Below, one piece after another: positions 15,316 to 24,495 of a DNA stretch of 64,000 nt. The position numbers and the translations under genes are program-made. The notes under the pieces were generated by a model. The model was not told where the DNA came from, searched no databases, and saw nothing but the letters and a program-made list of their open reading frames with translations. How positions within the stretch are numbered: position 1 is the first letter of the stretch; every line of letters starts with the position of its first letter. Source of the DNA: Butyrivibrio sp. AC2005 (lineage in GTDB: Bacteria; Bacillota; Clostridia; Lachnospirales; Lachnospiraceae); contig NZ_AUJI01000011.1 of the NCBI RefSeq assembly GCF_000424145.1, positions 1 to 64,000 of the forward strand. Direction: 5' to 3'.

Positions 15316-17661
15316 ATGATACAAAGTATGAACAGACTATCCTATACACCAATGTCACTAACTGTTGATGATAAGCCTTTTTATCCTGTGATGGGTGAGA
15401 TGCATTTCTCCCGTTACAGAAACAGATATTGGGAAGAAGAGCTATGCAAGATGAAAAGTGGCGGAGTGGATATTGTATCACTCTATACCATTTGGATTCA
15501 TCATGAAGAGATTCGTGGTGAGTTTGATTTTAGTGGAGATAAGAACCTGAGAAAATTCCTTCAGATTGTGAAGAGAGTGGGATTAAACTGCATCCTTAGA
15601 ATTGGCCCCTGGGCACACGGAGAAGTAAGAAACGGCGGTTTTCCGGACTGGTTGTTGGAAGATGCGAAGGATAAGGGCTACGAAGTAAGGAGTAATGCCC
15701 CTGAATATCTTGCTCATGCACGAAATTTTTATGAACACATATATGAGCAGGCTAAGGGATTGTTCTTGAAGGATGGCGGACCTGTAATCGGTGTGCAGAT
15801 TGAAAATGAATACGGACATTGCGGCGGATTTGGCGGCGAAGAGGGTGAGGCTCATATGCGGACTCTTCGTGATATGGCCATAGAGATCGGTTTTGATGTT
15901 CCGATTTATACTGCAACCGGATGGGGAGGCGCTGTTACCGGCGGGATGCTCCCTGTTATGGGTGGTTACTGCGAAGCTCCGTGGGATCCAAGAACAACAG
16001 AGCTTGAGCCCAGTGGGAATTATATTTTTACTGCTGAAAGAAATGATCACAATATTGGATCGGATCATGGGCTGGGTGCCGGCATCACTTTTGATATGAA
16101 AAAATTCCCATATCTTACTGCTGAATTGGGTGGAGGATTGCAGGTGACTCACCATAGAAGATGCATTGCTACCGGCAGGGATACAGAAGCTATGAGCATG
16201 GTAAAACTTGGAAGTGGCGCTAATCTTCTCGGATATTATATGTATCACGGTGGAACTAATCCAGAGGGAAAGCTATCAACTCTTCAGGAAAGCACAGCGA
16301 CCGGATATCCCAATGACCTGCCTGTTTTATCTTATGATTTTAATGCGCCTCTTAAAGAGTATGGGCAGATGTCTGATACCTACAGAAAAATCAGAAGAAT
16401 CTCCATGTTTACTAAGGACTTTGGTGAAGCGCTCTGTGAGATGCCATTTATAAATCAGCCCAATAATCCGGATAAACCGGAAAATTTAACTGATCCTAGG
16501 ACCGCTGTTCGCGCTGTGAAAAAAGAGGTTAACGGGCAGGAGCGGATGTCAGGTTATCTTTTCGTAAATAATTATCAAAGAAGATACGAAATGGCTGACC
16601 ATGATGATGCCATTCTTAAGGCTTATGACGCTGAAGGCAACGTGATCACAGAATTTGAAGAGAGGAATATTAAAAACGGGGATACCTTTTTCTACCCTTT
16701 TAATATGCCAATAGGTGAGGATGCAGTGTTGATTAGAGCTAACATGATTCCACTCTGTATTCTTCATGATGAAAAGAAGCGAGAATGTGCCTATGTTTTC
16801 TATGCAGATGAGAGAGATTCCGCAGCCGCTGAAATAGAAGGTGACCTTGGTGGCATTAAAATAGTTACACTTAGCAGCTATGAAGCTGAACATGCTGTGA
16901 AAATAACTGATGACCGCGGTGCTGAGCATCTTATTATCTGCGAGTTTGATGTTGTGGACAGGATTGTCGGTACAAACAGGAGACGTTCGGGAGTTCTGGA
17001 AAATGGTAACCCGAATGGTTATGAGATATATGCAGAGATTCCGTCAGACGGAATGGAACATACTGTTTCTTTCAGAGTATGGCCTGATCTTGATGAGACT
17101 CCTTCGGGATTTATACATGACGATGCTGAGAATGTAAGCGATACCTATATGGTAGACAGCATGGATTTTGCGGATTACAGATATGCTGACAGCCTGATTA
17201 GCCCTGTACGCGCAGAGCTTGGAAAGATTGAGAATAACAGCGCAAATTGCCCATCTGCCCTGAGTGAAGATAGCCTTTCTTTAGAGAAATATTCAATTAA
17301 TGTAACAGGCATAGATGAGAACATCGACGAAGTGTATCTTCACATAAAGTATGCAGGTGACAGAGCAGAGCTCTATGCTGTCAGTGATGTGGATGGTTTC
17401 CATGAGGGACAGCTTATAGCAGACAGCTTCTATACCGGACAGGCTTGGGAAATAGGGCTAAAGCGATTTATCGGCTCCGAAGGAAATACTGAACTGGAAG
17501 AGGATTTCGAAGCTATGGCAGTTATCTATCCTCTTTATGAAAATCAAAAGGTTTATATTCAGGAATGGCCGGAACTAAGCGAAATAGTTGATGGCAAAAA
17601 AGTTGCCTGCAGAGCTGAAAGTATTGAATCAGTAGCACAATATAAAATTCGAATTTGGTAA
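15316..17661 (+). CDS. GH35 beta-galactosidase, cytoplasmic
   Basis: 781-aa glycoside hydrolase of family 35. The TIM barrel (about 10-360) begins with the typical GEMHFSRYR and WIHHEE motifs. The proton donor is Glu165 in QIENEYG and the nucleophile is Glu270 in TAELGGG; both are clear. The C-terminal 400 residues are beta-rich domains. There is no signal peptide or anchor, so it acts on galactosides already imported, presumably by the adjacent ABC transporter. AAGGAGAGAG precedes the start. It is separated from the LacI gene by a terminator, so it has its own promoter. Family 35 also includes exo-glucosaminidases, but a beta-galactoside is the first guess. Confidence 0.85.
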   Translation: MIQSMNRLSYTPMSLTVDDKPFYPVMGEMHFSRYRNRYWEEELCKMKSGGVDIVSLYTIWIHHEEIRGEFDFSGDKNLRKFLQIVKRVGLNCILRIGPWAHGEVRNGGFPDWLLEDAKDKGYEVRSNAPEYLAHARNFYEHIYEQAKGLFLKDGGPVIGVQIENEYGHCGGFGGEEGEAHMRTLRDMAIEIGFDVPIYTATGWGGAVTGGMLPVMGGYCEAPWDPRTTELEPSGNYIFTAERNDHNIGSDHGLGAGITFDMKKFPYLTAELGGGLQVTHHRRCIATGRDTEAMSMVKLGSGANLLGYYMYHGGTNPEGKLSTLQESTATGYPNDLPVLSYDFNAPLKEYGQMSDTYRKIRRISMFTKDFGEALCEMPFINQPNNPDKPENLTDPRTAVRAVKKEVNGQERMSGYLFVNNYQRRYEMADHDDAILKAYDAEGNVITEFEERNIKNGDTFFYPFNMPIGEDAVLIRANMIPLCILHDEKKRECAYVFYADERDSAAAEIEGDLGGIKIVTLSSYEAEHAVKITDDRGAEHLIICEFDVVDRIVGTNRRRSGVLENGNPNGYEIYAEIPSDGMEHTVSFRVWPDLDETPSGFIHDDAENVSDTYMVDSMDFADYRYADSLISPVRAELGKIENNSANCPSALSEDSLSLEKYSINVTGIDENIDEVYLHIKYAGDRAELYAVSDVDGFHEGQLIADSFYTGQAWEIGLKRFIGSEGNTELEEDFEAMAVIYPLYENQKVYIQEWPELSEIVDGKKVACRAESIESVAQYKIRIW

Positions 17662-17680
17662 AAACATTTTAATTCATTGT

Positions 17681-17805
17681 TATAGTGCAAGACTATTATT
17701 AAACTTTTTGCTATAGGGTAAAGATATTTTATTATCTTTTATTATAGTGGAATGAAAATTTTTAATCTTTTGTCATACGGTGAAGACATATTTTTATTCT
17801 ATTGA
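17681..17805. repeat. Degenerate 31-bp AT-rich tandem repeat, four units
   Basis: Units begin at 17681 (TATAGTGCAAG), 17712 (TATAGGGTAAAG), 17743 (TATAGTGGAATG) and 17775 (ATACGGTGAAG). Each is followed by a T-rich stretch. Together with copy 2 of repeat family A this fills the 217-bp gap after the GH35 gene. Confidence 0.5.
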
Positions 17806-17826
17806 GAGGATAATGATATATTTTAA

Positions 17827-17878
17827 AGCCTTCCCCCTTTTTAAGGGGGAAGGTGTCACCGAAGGTGACGGATGAGGG
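17827..17878. repeat. Dispersed structured repeat, family A copy 2
   Basis: Hairpin 1: CCTTCCCCCTT (17829-17839) with AAGGGGGAAGG (17843-17853). Hairpin 2: GTCACC-GAA-GGTGAC (17855-17869). The tail GGATGAGGG ends at the stop codon of the minus-strand 75-aa gene. Confidence 0.8.
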
Positions 17879-18106
17879 TTATAGCAGCCCATCTCTCGAA
17901 TCTAAATAAATCTCAAACAAATCATACTGTTCCAGAAATGCATAGCAGCATAACAGCTCATCTCTTAACAGATTTCTTGCTCTTTCAAGGTAAATTGCCT
18001 CATCTTTTATAAGCTTGAAACTTTCTGTGGTATGCATAGCCATAACTATTGCATGGCTGAGACCACCACGCCGGAAAAGTAAATCTTTGATTTTGTTGTA
18101 ATGCAT
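17879..18106 (-). CDS. Small hypothetical protein, 75 aa
   Basis: Begins at ATG 18106 with AGGTGA about 6 nt upstream; a longer TTG start at 18127 lacks a ribosome site. The protein starts MHYNKIKDLLFRRGGLSHAI and is predicted helical, with a central ESFKLIKDEAIYLERARNLL segment and an acidic C-terminus. No family is recognised. The stop codon abuts the tail of a family A repeat, which may end its transcript. It diverges from the XRE regulator across 336 bp. It is probably real because the start, length and amphipathic composition are sensible, but there is no functional clue. Confidence 0.5.
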   Translation of the reverse strand: MHYNKIKDLLFRRGGLSHAIVMAMHTTESFKLIKDEAIYLERARNLLRDELLCCYAFLEQYDLFEIYLDSRDGLL

Positions 18107-18442
18107 GAAAATCACCTGCCCTTTCAATTGGGAATGTTCTGTCGGATAGACAAGATACTACTAAAGTGACCATGCTTGCCATAAAACAAATCATTATTTA
18201 ATTTCAAACAATAGTGATGGTTATATTCTATGTTATTCATAAAGTATAGATATAACAATTGTCTTTAGTGCTATATCTATCAGTTTTTAGGATTTGTATA
18301 ATAGTGTCACTTGAAGCAAATGCAATACAATGGTTAATTGTTGGCTGTTTATACAATCTTTAGTATAGATACTGTGAGCAAAAGTAGTGATAGTATGCGC
18401 TCTGTTATCTGCATATTAAAACTATTTTACAGGAGGACATCT
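18107..18442. other. 336-bp divergent intergenic region
   Basis: AT-rich DNA between the 75-aa gene and the XRE regulator. A TATAAT is at 18297-18302 on the plus strand without a clear -35 partner. TATAGAT and TATAGTG-like words recur. No ORF or RNA gene is seen. Confidence 0.4.
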
Positions 18443-18778
18443 ATGGATATCACAGAAGAGATTGGTAACAGAATTAGATTTTACAGGAAAGACAGAAAGT
18501 TAAGTCAGGAAGAGCTTGCTGAAATGAGCGACCTTCACCCTTCATATATTGGACAGCTGGAGAGAGGAATTAAGACTCCGTCAGTTGATACAATATACAG
18601 AATCACTAAGGGATTGGATGTGACTATGTCCGATTTTCTTAAGAATATTGAGACTTTTGATACAGATGAAGATACGTGGGCTATGAAATCATATCTCTTA
18701 ATCGAACAGGAGAAGCTGGGAGATCAGAGGCATCTATATGAGATCATTAAAAATATCATTGCTCTAAAATCAAAATAA
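18443..18778 (+). CDS. XRE-family helix-turn-helix regulator, 111 aa
   Basis: Starts at ATG 18443, 6 nt after AGGAGGAC; the longer ORF start at 18338 has no ribosome site. Residues 8-62 are a Cro/CI-type helix-turn-helix (SQEELAEMSDLHPSYIGQLERG with the typical GIKTPSVDTIYRI). A short acidic/helical C-terminal part ends in Lys residues. It resembles SinR-like small regulators that control sporulation, biofilm or plasmid functions. It lies just upstream of the surface-glycan locus and has its own terminator, so a role in controlling that locus is possible but only inferred. Confidence 0.8.
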   Translation: MDITEEIGNRIRFYRKDRKLSQEELAEMSDLHPSYIGQLERGIKTPSVDTIYRITKGLDVTMSDFLKNIETFDTDEDTWAMKSYLLIEQEKLGDQRHLYEIIKNIIALKSK

Positions 18779-18807
18779 TAGAACTGAAAACAGAATATGT
18801 AGATGGT

Positions 18808-18846
18808 AATCCCTGATTCATTTAACTGAGTCAGGGATTTTTTGCC
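18808..18846 (+). terminator. Terminator after the XRE gene
   Basis: AATCCCTGA (18808-18816) pairs with TCAGGGATT (18831-18839), extended inward by TTCA/TGAG pairs, followed by TTTTTTG. Confidence 0.8.
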
Positions 18847-18861
18847 AAAAAAACAATACAA

Positions 18862-18890
18862 TTGACGCTAAAAACAAATAAATATATACT
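18862..18890 (+). promoter_or_regulatory. Promoter of the first glycosyltransferase gene
   Basis: TTGACG (18862-18867), 17-nt spacer, TATACT (18885-18890), followed by ATAGATAT. It is nearly the same as the promoters at 22857 and 40486. Confidence 0.75.
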
Positions 18891-18911
18891 ATAGATATTA
18901 TTTGAGGGGAA

Positions 18912-20078
18912 ATGGTTACTATAGACCGTGAAGATAGTATGAAAAAAGCGCTGATTGTTTCAAGTACTGGTGGTTTTTTATCTCAATTTCTAGAAAATGA
19001 TGTTCAGGTACTGCAGGAAAATGGATATGAAATCCACTATGCATCTGATTTTGATAATCCCGTATATGCTTTTAATCCGGAAAGCCTACGAAATGCAGGA
19101 ATTATAATGCACCAAATTGTTCTGCACAAAAAGCCCTGGCATTTAATTAAGAATACTAAAGGTCTTATTCAGCTGTCGGATTTAATTAAAAAAGAAAATA
19201 TAAGTCTTGTTCATTGCCATAATCCGGTTGGAGGCATGCTGGGGAGATTAGCTGGTTTTTGTTCTGGAAAAAATCCATATGTAATTTATACAGCGCATGG
19301 ATTTCATTTCTTTAAAGGCGCCCCTAAAGCATATTGGCTTATTTTTTATCCCATAGAGCGCTTCCTTGCCAGGTTTACGGATATGATCATCACCATAAAT
19401 AAAGAGGACTATAAACGAGCATGTACCTTCAATTTAAGAAAGGGTGGACATGTAGAACTTCTCCATGGTGTTGGTCTTGATACAGATAGATTCCATCCAA
19501 TGCCGGAACTTAGAAAGGCAGTAAGAGAAGAACTTGGAATACCGGATAAAGGTTTTCACATAGTAACTGCAGCGGAACTGAATAATAACAAGAATCATAC
19601 TGTGGTGCTGGAAGCAATCAGATCCTTGGATGATGAAGATATTTATTACAGCATTTGTGGCAGGGGAGGAAAAGCCCTGGAACTGCGAAACTTCATCGAA
19701 GAGAGCGGATTATCTGATAATATAAAGCTTCTCGGTTATAGAAACGATATGGAGCGAATATTACAGTCAGCTGATGTATTTGCTTTTCCGTCAAAGAGGG
19801 AAGGATTCGGAATGGCTGCGGTTGAGGCGCTCGGTTGTGCGGTGCCTGTCATAGCTGCTGATAATCGCGGAACTAGAGAATACATGAGAAATGGTGAAAA
19901 CGGAATAGTGTGTAGACCTAATGAGGTACGGGATTTCGAGAAAGCAATTTCTACCTTTAAGAGCAACCCGGATGTCAGGGATGCATATTCTAAAAAAGCA
20001 TTGGAGCTTTCAAACATCTTTTCAAAAAGCTCAGCAAAAGAAACAATGCGAGAAATATATAGCAAAATTCAGCAATAA
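18912..20078 (+). CDS. GT4-family glycosyltransferase
   Basis: 388-aa GT-B fold transferase. The N-terminal Glyco_transf_4 half includes HCHNPVGGMLGRLAG and YTAHGFHFFKGAP, as in EpsD/CapM-like capsule and exopolysaccharide enzymes. The C-terminal half carries the donor-binding motif (FAFPSKREGFGMAAVEALG, about residues 290-310). It opens the surface-glycan locus and probably adds an early sugar to a lipid-linked acceptor at the cytoplasmic membrane. The SD (GAGGGG) is very close to ATG 18912, while the alternative ATG at 18939 (MKKALIV) has only a weak site, so the exact start is uncertain. Donor and acceptor are unknown. Confidence 0.85.
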   Translation: MVTIDREDSMKKALIVSSTGGFLSQFLENDVQVLQENGYEIHYASDFDNPVYAFNPESLRNAGIIMHQIVLHKKPWHLIKNTKGLIQLSDLIKKENISLVHCHNPVGGMLGRLAGFCSGKNPYVIYTAHGFHFFKGAPKAYWLIFYPIERFLARFTDMIITINKEDYKRACTFNLRKGGHVELLHGVGLDTDRFHPMPELRKAVREELGIPDKGFHIVTAAELNNNKNHTVVLEAIRSLDDEDIYYSICGRGGKALELRNFIEESGLSDNIKLLGYRNDMERILQSADVFAFPSKREGFGMAAVEALGCAVPVIAADNRGTREYMRNGENGIVCRPNEVRDFEKAISTFKSNPDVRDAYSKKALELSNIFSKSSAKETMREIYSKIQQ

Positions 20079-20127
20079 TCATTTTCAAGGATTGTCAGAA
20101 AATACTTTTATTGTGGGGAGATAATGT

Positions 20128-20940
20128 ATGAAGACGGTTGAGATATCCGTCATAATGGGGGTTTTTAGTGGACAGAATACCAATGAACTTGATAGAGCAG
20201 TTAATTCAATTCTGACACAGACTTTCAGGGACTTCGAATTTATAATCTATGATGATGGCTCCAATCCTAAGGCATCAGAGTTTATCAGAGGATTAAAGGA
20301 CAGAGATAACAGAATAATTGTGATTGGCAGTGAGGAGAATAATGGTCTCGCTTTTTCATTAAATAAGTGTCTGGAAAAGGCAAGTGGGAGATATATTGCA
20401 CGCATGGATGATGACGATATATCACTTCCAAAAAGGTTCGAAAAACAACGAGCATTTTTGGAGGCTCATCCGGAGTATGACTGGTGTGGCTGTAATGCAA
20501 AAATATTTGATGAAGAAGGCGTGTGGGGAATAACTACAAGACCGGCACATCCTACTGCAGAGGACTATCTCAAATTCTCGCCATATATTCATCCTACAGT
20601 TATGTACAGGAGATCTGCACTTATAGAAAATGGTGGCTATACTGCCAGAAAAGAGACTCTGCGGTGCGAGGATTATGAGATATTTATGAGACTTTATCAG
20701 GCTGGATTTAAAGGCTGCAATATGCAGGAGGTACTTTTTAAGTATCATGTGGATAGAGACAATTACCACAACAGAGCTTTTAAATTCCGTGTCTATGAGA
20801 TGAAGGTCAGATACGAAAATTTTAAAAAAATGGGACTGCTTTTCCCATTTGGTTGGGTATACTGTGTAAGGCCGATAGCCGGTACTTTCGTTCCGGTCAA
20901 ACTTATAGAATTCTTCAAGCACAAGAAAGCAACAGTATAA
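20128..20940 (+). CDS. GT2-family glycosyltransferase, 270 aa
   Basis: GT-A fold inverting transferase. The N-terminus (about 1-110) has SVIMGVFSGQN, the nucleotide-binding IIYDDGS and the metal-binding RMDDDDISLP. HPTVMYRR and a CEDYEIFMRL motif (likely catalytic base region) follow. It has no membrane segment beyond a weakly hydrophobic C-terminal part. GGGGAG lies 8 nt before the ATG. It is 49 nt after the GT4 gene and 1 nt before the next, so it belongs to the same operon and acts in the same glycan assembly. Donor sugar is not predictable. Confidence 0.85.
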   Translation: MKTVEISVIMGVFSGQNTNELDRAVNSILTQTFRDFEFIIYDDGSNPKASEFIRGLKDRDNRIIVIGSEENNGLAFSLNKCLEKASGRYIARMDDDDISLPKRFEKQRAFLEAHPEYDWCGCNAKIFDEEGVWGITTRPAHPTAEDYLKFSPYIHPTVMYRRSALIENGGYTARKETLRCEDYEIFMRLYQAGFKGCNMQEVLFKYHVDRDNYHNRAFKFRVYEMKVRYENFKKMGLLFPFGWVYCVRPIAGTFVPVKLIEFFKHKKATV

Positions 20941-20941
20941 G

Positions 20942-22345
20942 ATGGATAGACTTGTGTATTATAAAAAAGCTCTTGAGAAAAATCCTGCATACAACAGAGC
21001 TAACGAAAAATGCATGGAGGAACTCGTGACAATCCCTTCATTTGCAAATTATAATGGGGATCCTGCCTCTGTAAGGAAGGTGGGAAGTATCATTCATTAC
21101 CTCCACACATGGGCACCCGTGCTGACGGAATTTGCGGCATGGGTGCTCAATGATGCCAGAGAAAAAGGAATTAGGAAGCTATATTTTTTATCCAGGGATG
21201 CATGGCCTGTTTATAGGGCTGCGATGGAAATAGTGAAGTCTTCTGATGATATAAAAACATATCCGGAACTTAGATACCTCAGGGTCTCCAGATATGCGCT
21301 CAGAATTCCTGAAATGGCTTTAGATGATAGTCACTTTTTGGATATGATGTTTCTTAGCGGTATAGATGTGACTATGAGAAAAATTCTTCGTAGGGGAGCT
21401 CTTGATAAAAATGAAATACAGGAGTTTACAGGAATTCTTGGATATAATGATTCCCTGGACAGAATTCTTTCCAGACCGGAGATATTGCAGTGGAAAGAGA
21501 AAGCATCGGCAAGTAAAGAGAGCTTATGGCCAATAATTCAAAAACATGCAAAGAAAAGGCTACCTAAAGCACTTGGCTATTTAAAGCAGGAAGGGATGCT
21601 GTCGGATGAAAAGATAGCAATAGTTGATAGTGGATGGGTAGGGACTACTCAAAGAAGTCTTACTCGCCTTCTTTGTTATGAGAAACCAGGTACAAGATTA
21701 TATGGATATTACTTTGGGCTTTATGAAGTGCCCACGGATATGAACCCTAAAGATTATTATGCGTTCTATTTTAGTCCTAAGAACCGGATAAGAAGAAAGG
21801 TATATTTCAGTAACTGTTTATTCGAAGCTGTCAGCTCCGAGGCAGCAGGTATCACACTGGGGTATAAAAAGGATAGTAGCGATTCTGGAAGATTTCATGC
21901 TGAGATTGTAGAATATGGAAGTCTTAATAGAGAATATTTGGAAACAATGCAACCCTATCTGGAGATGTATGCAAATGCATATTCAAGTTATAGTGCATTG
22001 GATAACGGAGCAGCTATCTCAGAAAGTATTCTTTCAAAACTTATGGCAAAGCCTGATAAATGGGAAGCAAATATATATGGCAATCTATTCTTTTGTGATG
22101 ATGTTCTGGAAGAAGATGCCCAGACAATTGCAGCTAAACTGACATACGAAGATATATGCAATTTGAGGCTCTTAAGGAAAACGCTTATATGGTTTCTAAG
22201 TAAATTCAACGTTAGAACAGCGGATATCCATGAGAGCGGCTGGATATACGGAAGCATTGTCAGATGTGGTAAGCATGTTCACTGGAGTCTAATGCAGGCA
22301 AGACTGTACAACTACCTGATGTATATCAGGAAAAAATATAACTAA
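20942..22345 (+). CDS. COG5610-like glycan-locus protein, no HAD domain
   Basis: 467-aa protein of unclear function. It matches the C-terminal half of the HAD-containing protein at 36989: KLYFLSRDAWPVYRAA corresponds to KLLFLSRDGDILLKAY, and AIVDSGWVGTTQ corresponds to AAVDIGWAGSGA. The VDxGWxG loop looks like a phosphate-binding loop, reminiscent of phosphoribosyltransferase loops, but that is speculative. Such proteins occur in polysaccharide clusters next to glycosyltransferases. Start is 1 nt after the preceding stop, implying coupling. It is followed by a family A repeat and the prepilin gene. Confidence 0.6.
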   Translation: MDRLVYYKKALEKNPAYNRANEKCMEELVTIPSFANYNGDPASVRKVGSIIHYLHTWAPVLTEFAAWVLNDAREKGIRKLYFLSRDAWPVYRAAMEIVKSSDDIKTYPELRYLRVSRYALRIPEMALDDSHFLDMMFLSGIDVTMRKILRRGALDKNEIQEFTGILGYNDSLDRILSRPEILQWKEKASASKESLWPIIQKHAKKRLPKALGYLKQEGMLSDEKIAIVDSGWVGTTQRSLTRLLCYEKPGTRLYGYYFGLYEVPTDMNPKDYYAFYFSPKNRIRRKVYFSNCLFEAVSSEAAGITLGYKKDSSDSGRFHAEIVEYGSLNREYLETMQPYLEMYANAYSSYSALDNGAAISESILSKLMAKPDKWEANIYGNLFFCDDVLEEDAQTIAAKLTYEDICNLRLLRKTLIWFLSKFNVRTADIHESGWIYGSIVRCGKHVHWSLMQARLYNYLMYIRKKYN

Positions 22346-22346
22346 T

Positions 22347-22393
22347 GCCTTCCCCTTGGGGGAAGGTGTCTGCGAAGCAGACAGATGAGGGGA
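22347..22393. repeat. Dispersed structured repeat, family A copy 3
   Basis: Hairpin 1: CCTTCCCC (22348-22355) with GGGGAAGG. Hairpin 2: GTCTGC-GAA-GCAGAC (22368-22382), whose arms differ from copies 1 and 2 but remain complementary. The GATGAGGGGA tail leads into the ribosome site of the prepilin gene. Confidence 0.8.
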
Positions 22394-22406
22394 ATGGAGG
22401 TGTACC

Positions 22407-22760
22407 ATGAAAAATTGTATCAAACACTCAAAAGACGGATTTACTTTAGCAGAACTCTTGATAGTTGTTGCTATCATAGCCGTGCTAGTGGCAATAGCGA
22501 TTCCGCTATTTTCCAATCGGCTTGAAATGGCTCGCGAGGCGACAGATGCCGCAAATATCAGAGCTCTATATGCGGAGGTTATGGCTGAATACCTCGACAC
22601 GGGAAACGCAGTCGATGCCAAGACTACTCCTGTTCAGCAAAAGCGGGAAGGTTGGCAGTCACAAATCTCCTGGCCAAATGGTATCACAGCACCTGCTGCG
22701 AAAACATCAGGAAACTGGGCAGTTAGCTGTTCTGAGGACGGAACGATATCTGTACAATAA
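22407..22760 (+). CDS. Type IV prepilin-like protein
   Basis: 117-aa protein with a class III signal: basic leader ending KDG, then FTLAELLIVVAIIAVLVAIA with Glu at +5. This is the prepilin peptidase site and the hydrophobic helix that packs in the pilus core. The globular part is short (about 80 residues) and contains one Cys. GGAGG lies 8 nt before the ATG. It sits alone inside the glycan operon, bounded by a family A repeat and a terminator. The only other pilus gene in the window is pilT. It could be a minor pilin, a pseudopilin, or a pilin serving DNA uptake. Confidence 0.85.
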   Translation: MKNCIKHSKDGFTLAELLIVVAIIAVLVAIAIPLFSNRLEMAREATDAANIRALYAEVMAEYLDTGNAVDAKTTPVQQKREGWQSQISWPNGITAPAAKTSGNWAVSCSEDGTISVQ

Positions 22761-22785
22761 ATTTTAGGAATATAACAGGAGAAAG

Positions 22786-22820
22786 ATGCTCCAAGGCAGA
22801 AATGCGTTGGAGCATTTTTA
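22786..22820 (+). terminator. Terminator after the prepilin gene
   Basis: ATGCTCCAA (22786-22794) pairs with TTGGAGCAT (22807-22815), followed by TTTTTAT. Confidence 0.85.
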
Positions 22821-22856
22821 TGCTTCCGTATAAGCACGATAGTATCTAAAACTAAA

Positions 22857-22885
22857 TTGACGAATCTATAGTATAGTTATATACT
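22857..22885 (+). promoter_or_regulatory. Promoter of the ABC polymer exporter/heptose operon
   Basis: TTGACG (22857-22862), 17-nt spacer, TATACT (22880-22885), same form as the promoters at 18862 and 40486. Confidence 0.75.
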
Positions 22886-22949
22886 AAAAAGGTACTTTAG
22901 TGCGTGTTCTAAACATTAAAGTACAACAGAAAGTTTTTGTGAGGAAAGT

Positions 22950-23714
22950 ATGGGAGAATTAAAGCAGTACTGGTTTGTAATCAGGGAGCTTACGGGGAGA
23001 GAAATCAAAAGGAAATATGCCAGATCCTATTTGGGGATCTTGTGGAGCGTCCTTAGTCCACTACTCTACATGCTGGTAATGACGCTAGTGTTCTCAACTA
23101 TGTTCAAAAGAAATATTCAGAATTTTCCACTTTATTACCTTACAGGATATTTGTTTTTCAACATGTATGGGCAAGTTAGTCAGAGCGTCATGACTGTTCT
23201 TGTTGATAACAGAAATCTTTTGCTTCGTGTAAAAGTTCCCAAAAATGTTTTTGTGCTTTCTAGATGCTATACAGCATTCATAAATTTTTTATACAGTATG
23301 ATGGCATATCTGCCCCTTCTACTTTTATCTGGGGTTAAACCGAAGCTAACCATGATTTTGTTCCCGATTGATATGATTTTATGTCTGATGTTTGGACTTG
23401 GTGTTGGATATGTACTTTCAATCTTATACGTATTCTTTGCTGATATTAAGTACTTGTACACGGTTTTTCTTACGATGCTCCTGTACTTATCTGCAATCTT
23501 TTATCCTATAGAGCAGGTTCCGAATGCTATGCAGATGGTTATTTACAACAATCCCGTATATGATTATATGCTCTTTGCTAGAGATTGCATGGTATATGGA
23601 ACCTGGCCTACTGCAGATTTATGGATGAGGATAATAATCTGGGGAGTAGCGAGTTATCTTCTAGGTTACCTTATATTCCTAAGAAGAGAAAATGAAGTAA
23701 TGCAGCATATTTAA
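22950..23714 (+). CDS. ABC-2 polysaccharide exporter permease (Wzm/TagG type)
   Basis: 254-aa inner-membrane protein with about six hydrophobic helices. The N-terminal motif LTGREIKRKYARSYLGILWS is typical of the ABC-2 exporters for O-antigen, teichoic acid and capsule. Together with the next gene it should flip an undecaprenyl-linked glycan or teichoic-like polymer across the membrane. GAGGAAAG precedes the ATG. It has its own promoter and starts the operon that encodes the heptose pathway, suggesting that the exported polymer contains D-glycero-D-manno-heptose. Confidence 0.88.
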   Translation: MGELKQYWFVIRELTGREIKRKYARSYLGILWSVLSPLLYMLVMTLVFSTMFKRNIQNFPLYYLTGYLFFNMYGQVSQSVMTVLVDNRNLLLRVKVPKNVFVLSRCYTAFINFLYSMMAYLPLLLLSGVKPKLTMILFPIDMILCLMFGLGVGYVLSILYVFFADIKYLYTVFLTMLLYLSAIFYPIEQVPNAMQMVIYNNPVYDYMLFARDCMVYGTWPTADLWMRIIIWGVASYLLGYLIFLRRENEVMQHI

Positions 23715-23726
23715 TTGGAGATTAAG

Positions 23727-24476
23727 ATGGCAGATACACAGCCGGTAATCAGTATAAAGAATCTGACCATGAGATATAGAATAAGCACAGCGAATGTGTC
23801 AGGGCTTAAGGATTACCTTATCAGGAAAATAAAAAATCAGATCAACTATAGAGAACTCCTTGCACTTGATGATGTCAGCTTTGATATACAAAAAGGAGAG
23901 GTTGTTGGAATAATCGGCACTAATGGTTCAGGGAAAAGTACCCTTCTGAAGCTTATATCAGGTGCAATTAGTCCCTCAAGCGGAGAAATAGAGGTTGACC
24001 GGAGAAAAATACAACTCTTAACCTTGGGAACAGGATTTGACATGGAGCTATCCGGCAGAGAAAACGTGTACCTAAATGGCTCAATAATCGGATATTCCAA
24101 AGACTTCCTTGATGGGCACTATGATGAAATTGTCGAGTTCGCGGAGCTTCAGGACTTTATGGAGGAAAAGGTAAAGAATTACTCCTCAGGTATGGTATCA
24201 AGACTTGGATTTGCAATAGCAACAGCTGGAGATGCCGCTGAAATCCTTCTTCTTGATGAAGTGCTTTCTGTGGGAGATGAGTTCTTCAGAAAGAAGAGTC
24301 TTAAGAGAATTAAAGAAATGATCCACGGGGGATCAACAGTTGTCATGGTCAGCCATGGCATGGGAACAATCCTCGACAACTGCGACAGGGCAGTCTGGAT
24401 TGAAAAAGGTAAGCTTCGTATGGACGGGGATGTTAAAACCGTATGTGCTGAGTATAGAAAGTTAGGTGGGCAATGA
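23727..24476 (+). CDS. ABC polysaccharide exporter ATPase (Wzt/TagH type)
   Basis: 249 aa from ATG 23727, which has GGAG 8 nt upstream; the TTG at 23715 does not. Walker A is [12 protein letters not shown] (about residues 67-78), the signature is [12 protein letters not shown] and Walker B is [12 protein letters not shown]. It lacks the C-terminal carbohydrate-binding domain of large Wzt proteins, so chain-end recognition is not expected. It partners the permease gene that ends 12 nt upstream. Confidence 0.9.
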   Translation: MADTQPVISIKNLTMRYRISTANVSGLKDYLIRKIKNQINYRELLALDDVSFDIQKGEVVGIIGTNGSGKSTLLKLISGAISPSSGEIEVDRRKIQLLTLGTGFDMELSGRENVYLNGSIIGYSKDFLDGHYDEIVEFAELQDFMEEKVKNYSSGMVSRLGFAIATAGDAAEILLLDEVLSVGDEFFRKKSLKRIKEMIHGGSTVVMVSHGMGTILDNCDRAVWIEKGKLRMDGDVKTVCAEYRKLGGQ

Positions 24477-24495
24477 ATGTTAGGAGACATGACAT

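Noticed and set aside
10298-17661. Firm assignment as a maltose operon
   Set aside because: The binding protein and permeases belong to a class that also takes galacto-oligosaccharides, no alpha-glucosidase is present, and the neighbour is a GH35 enzyme.
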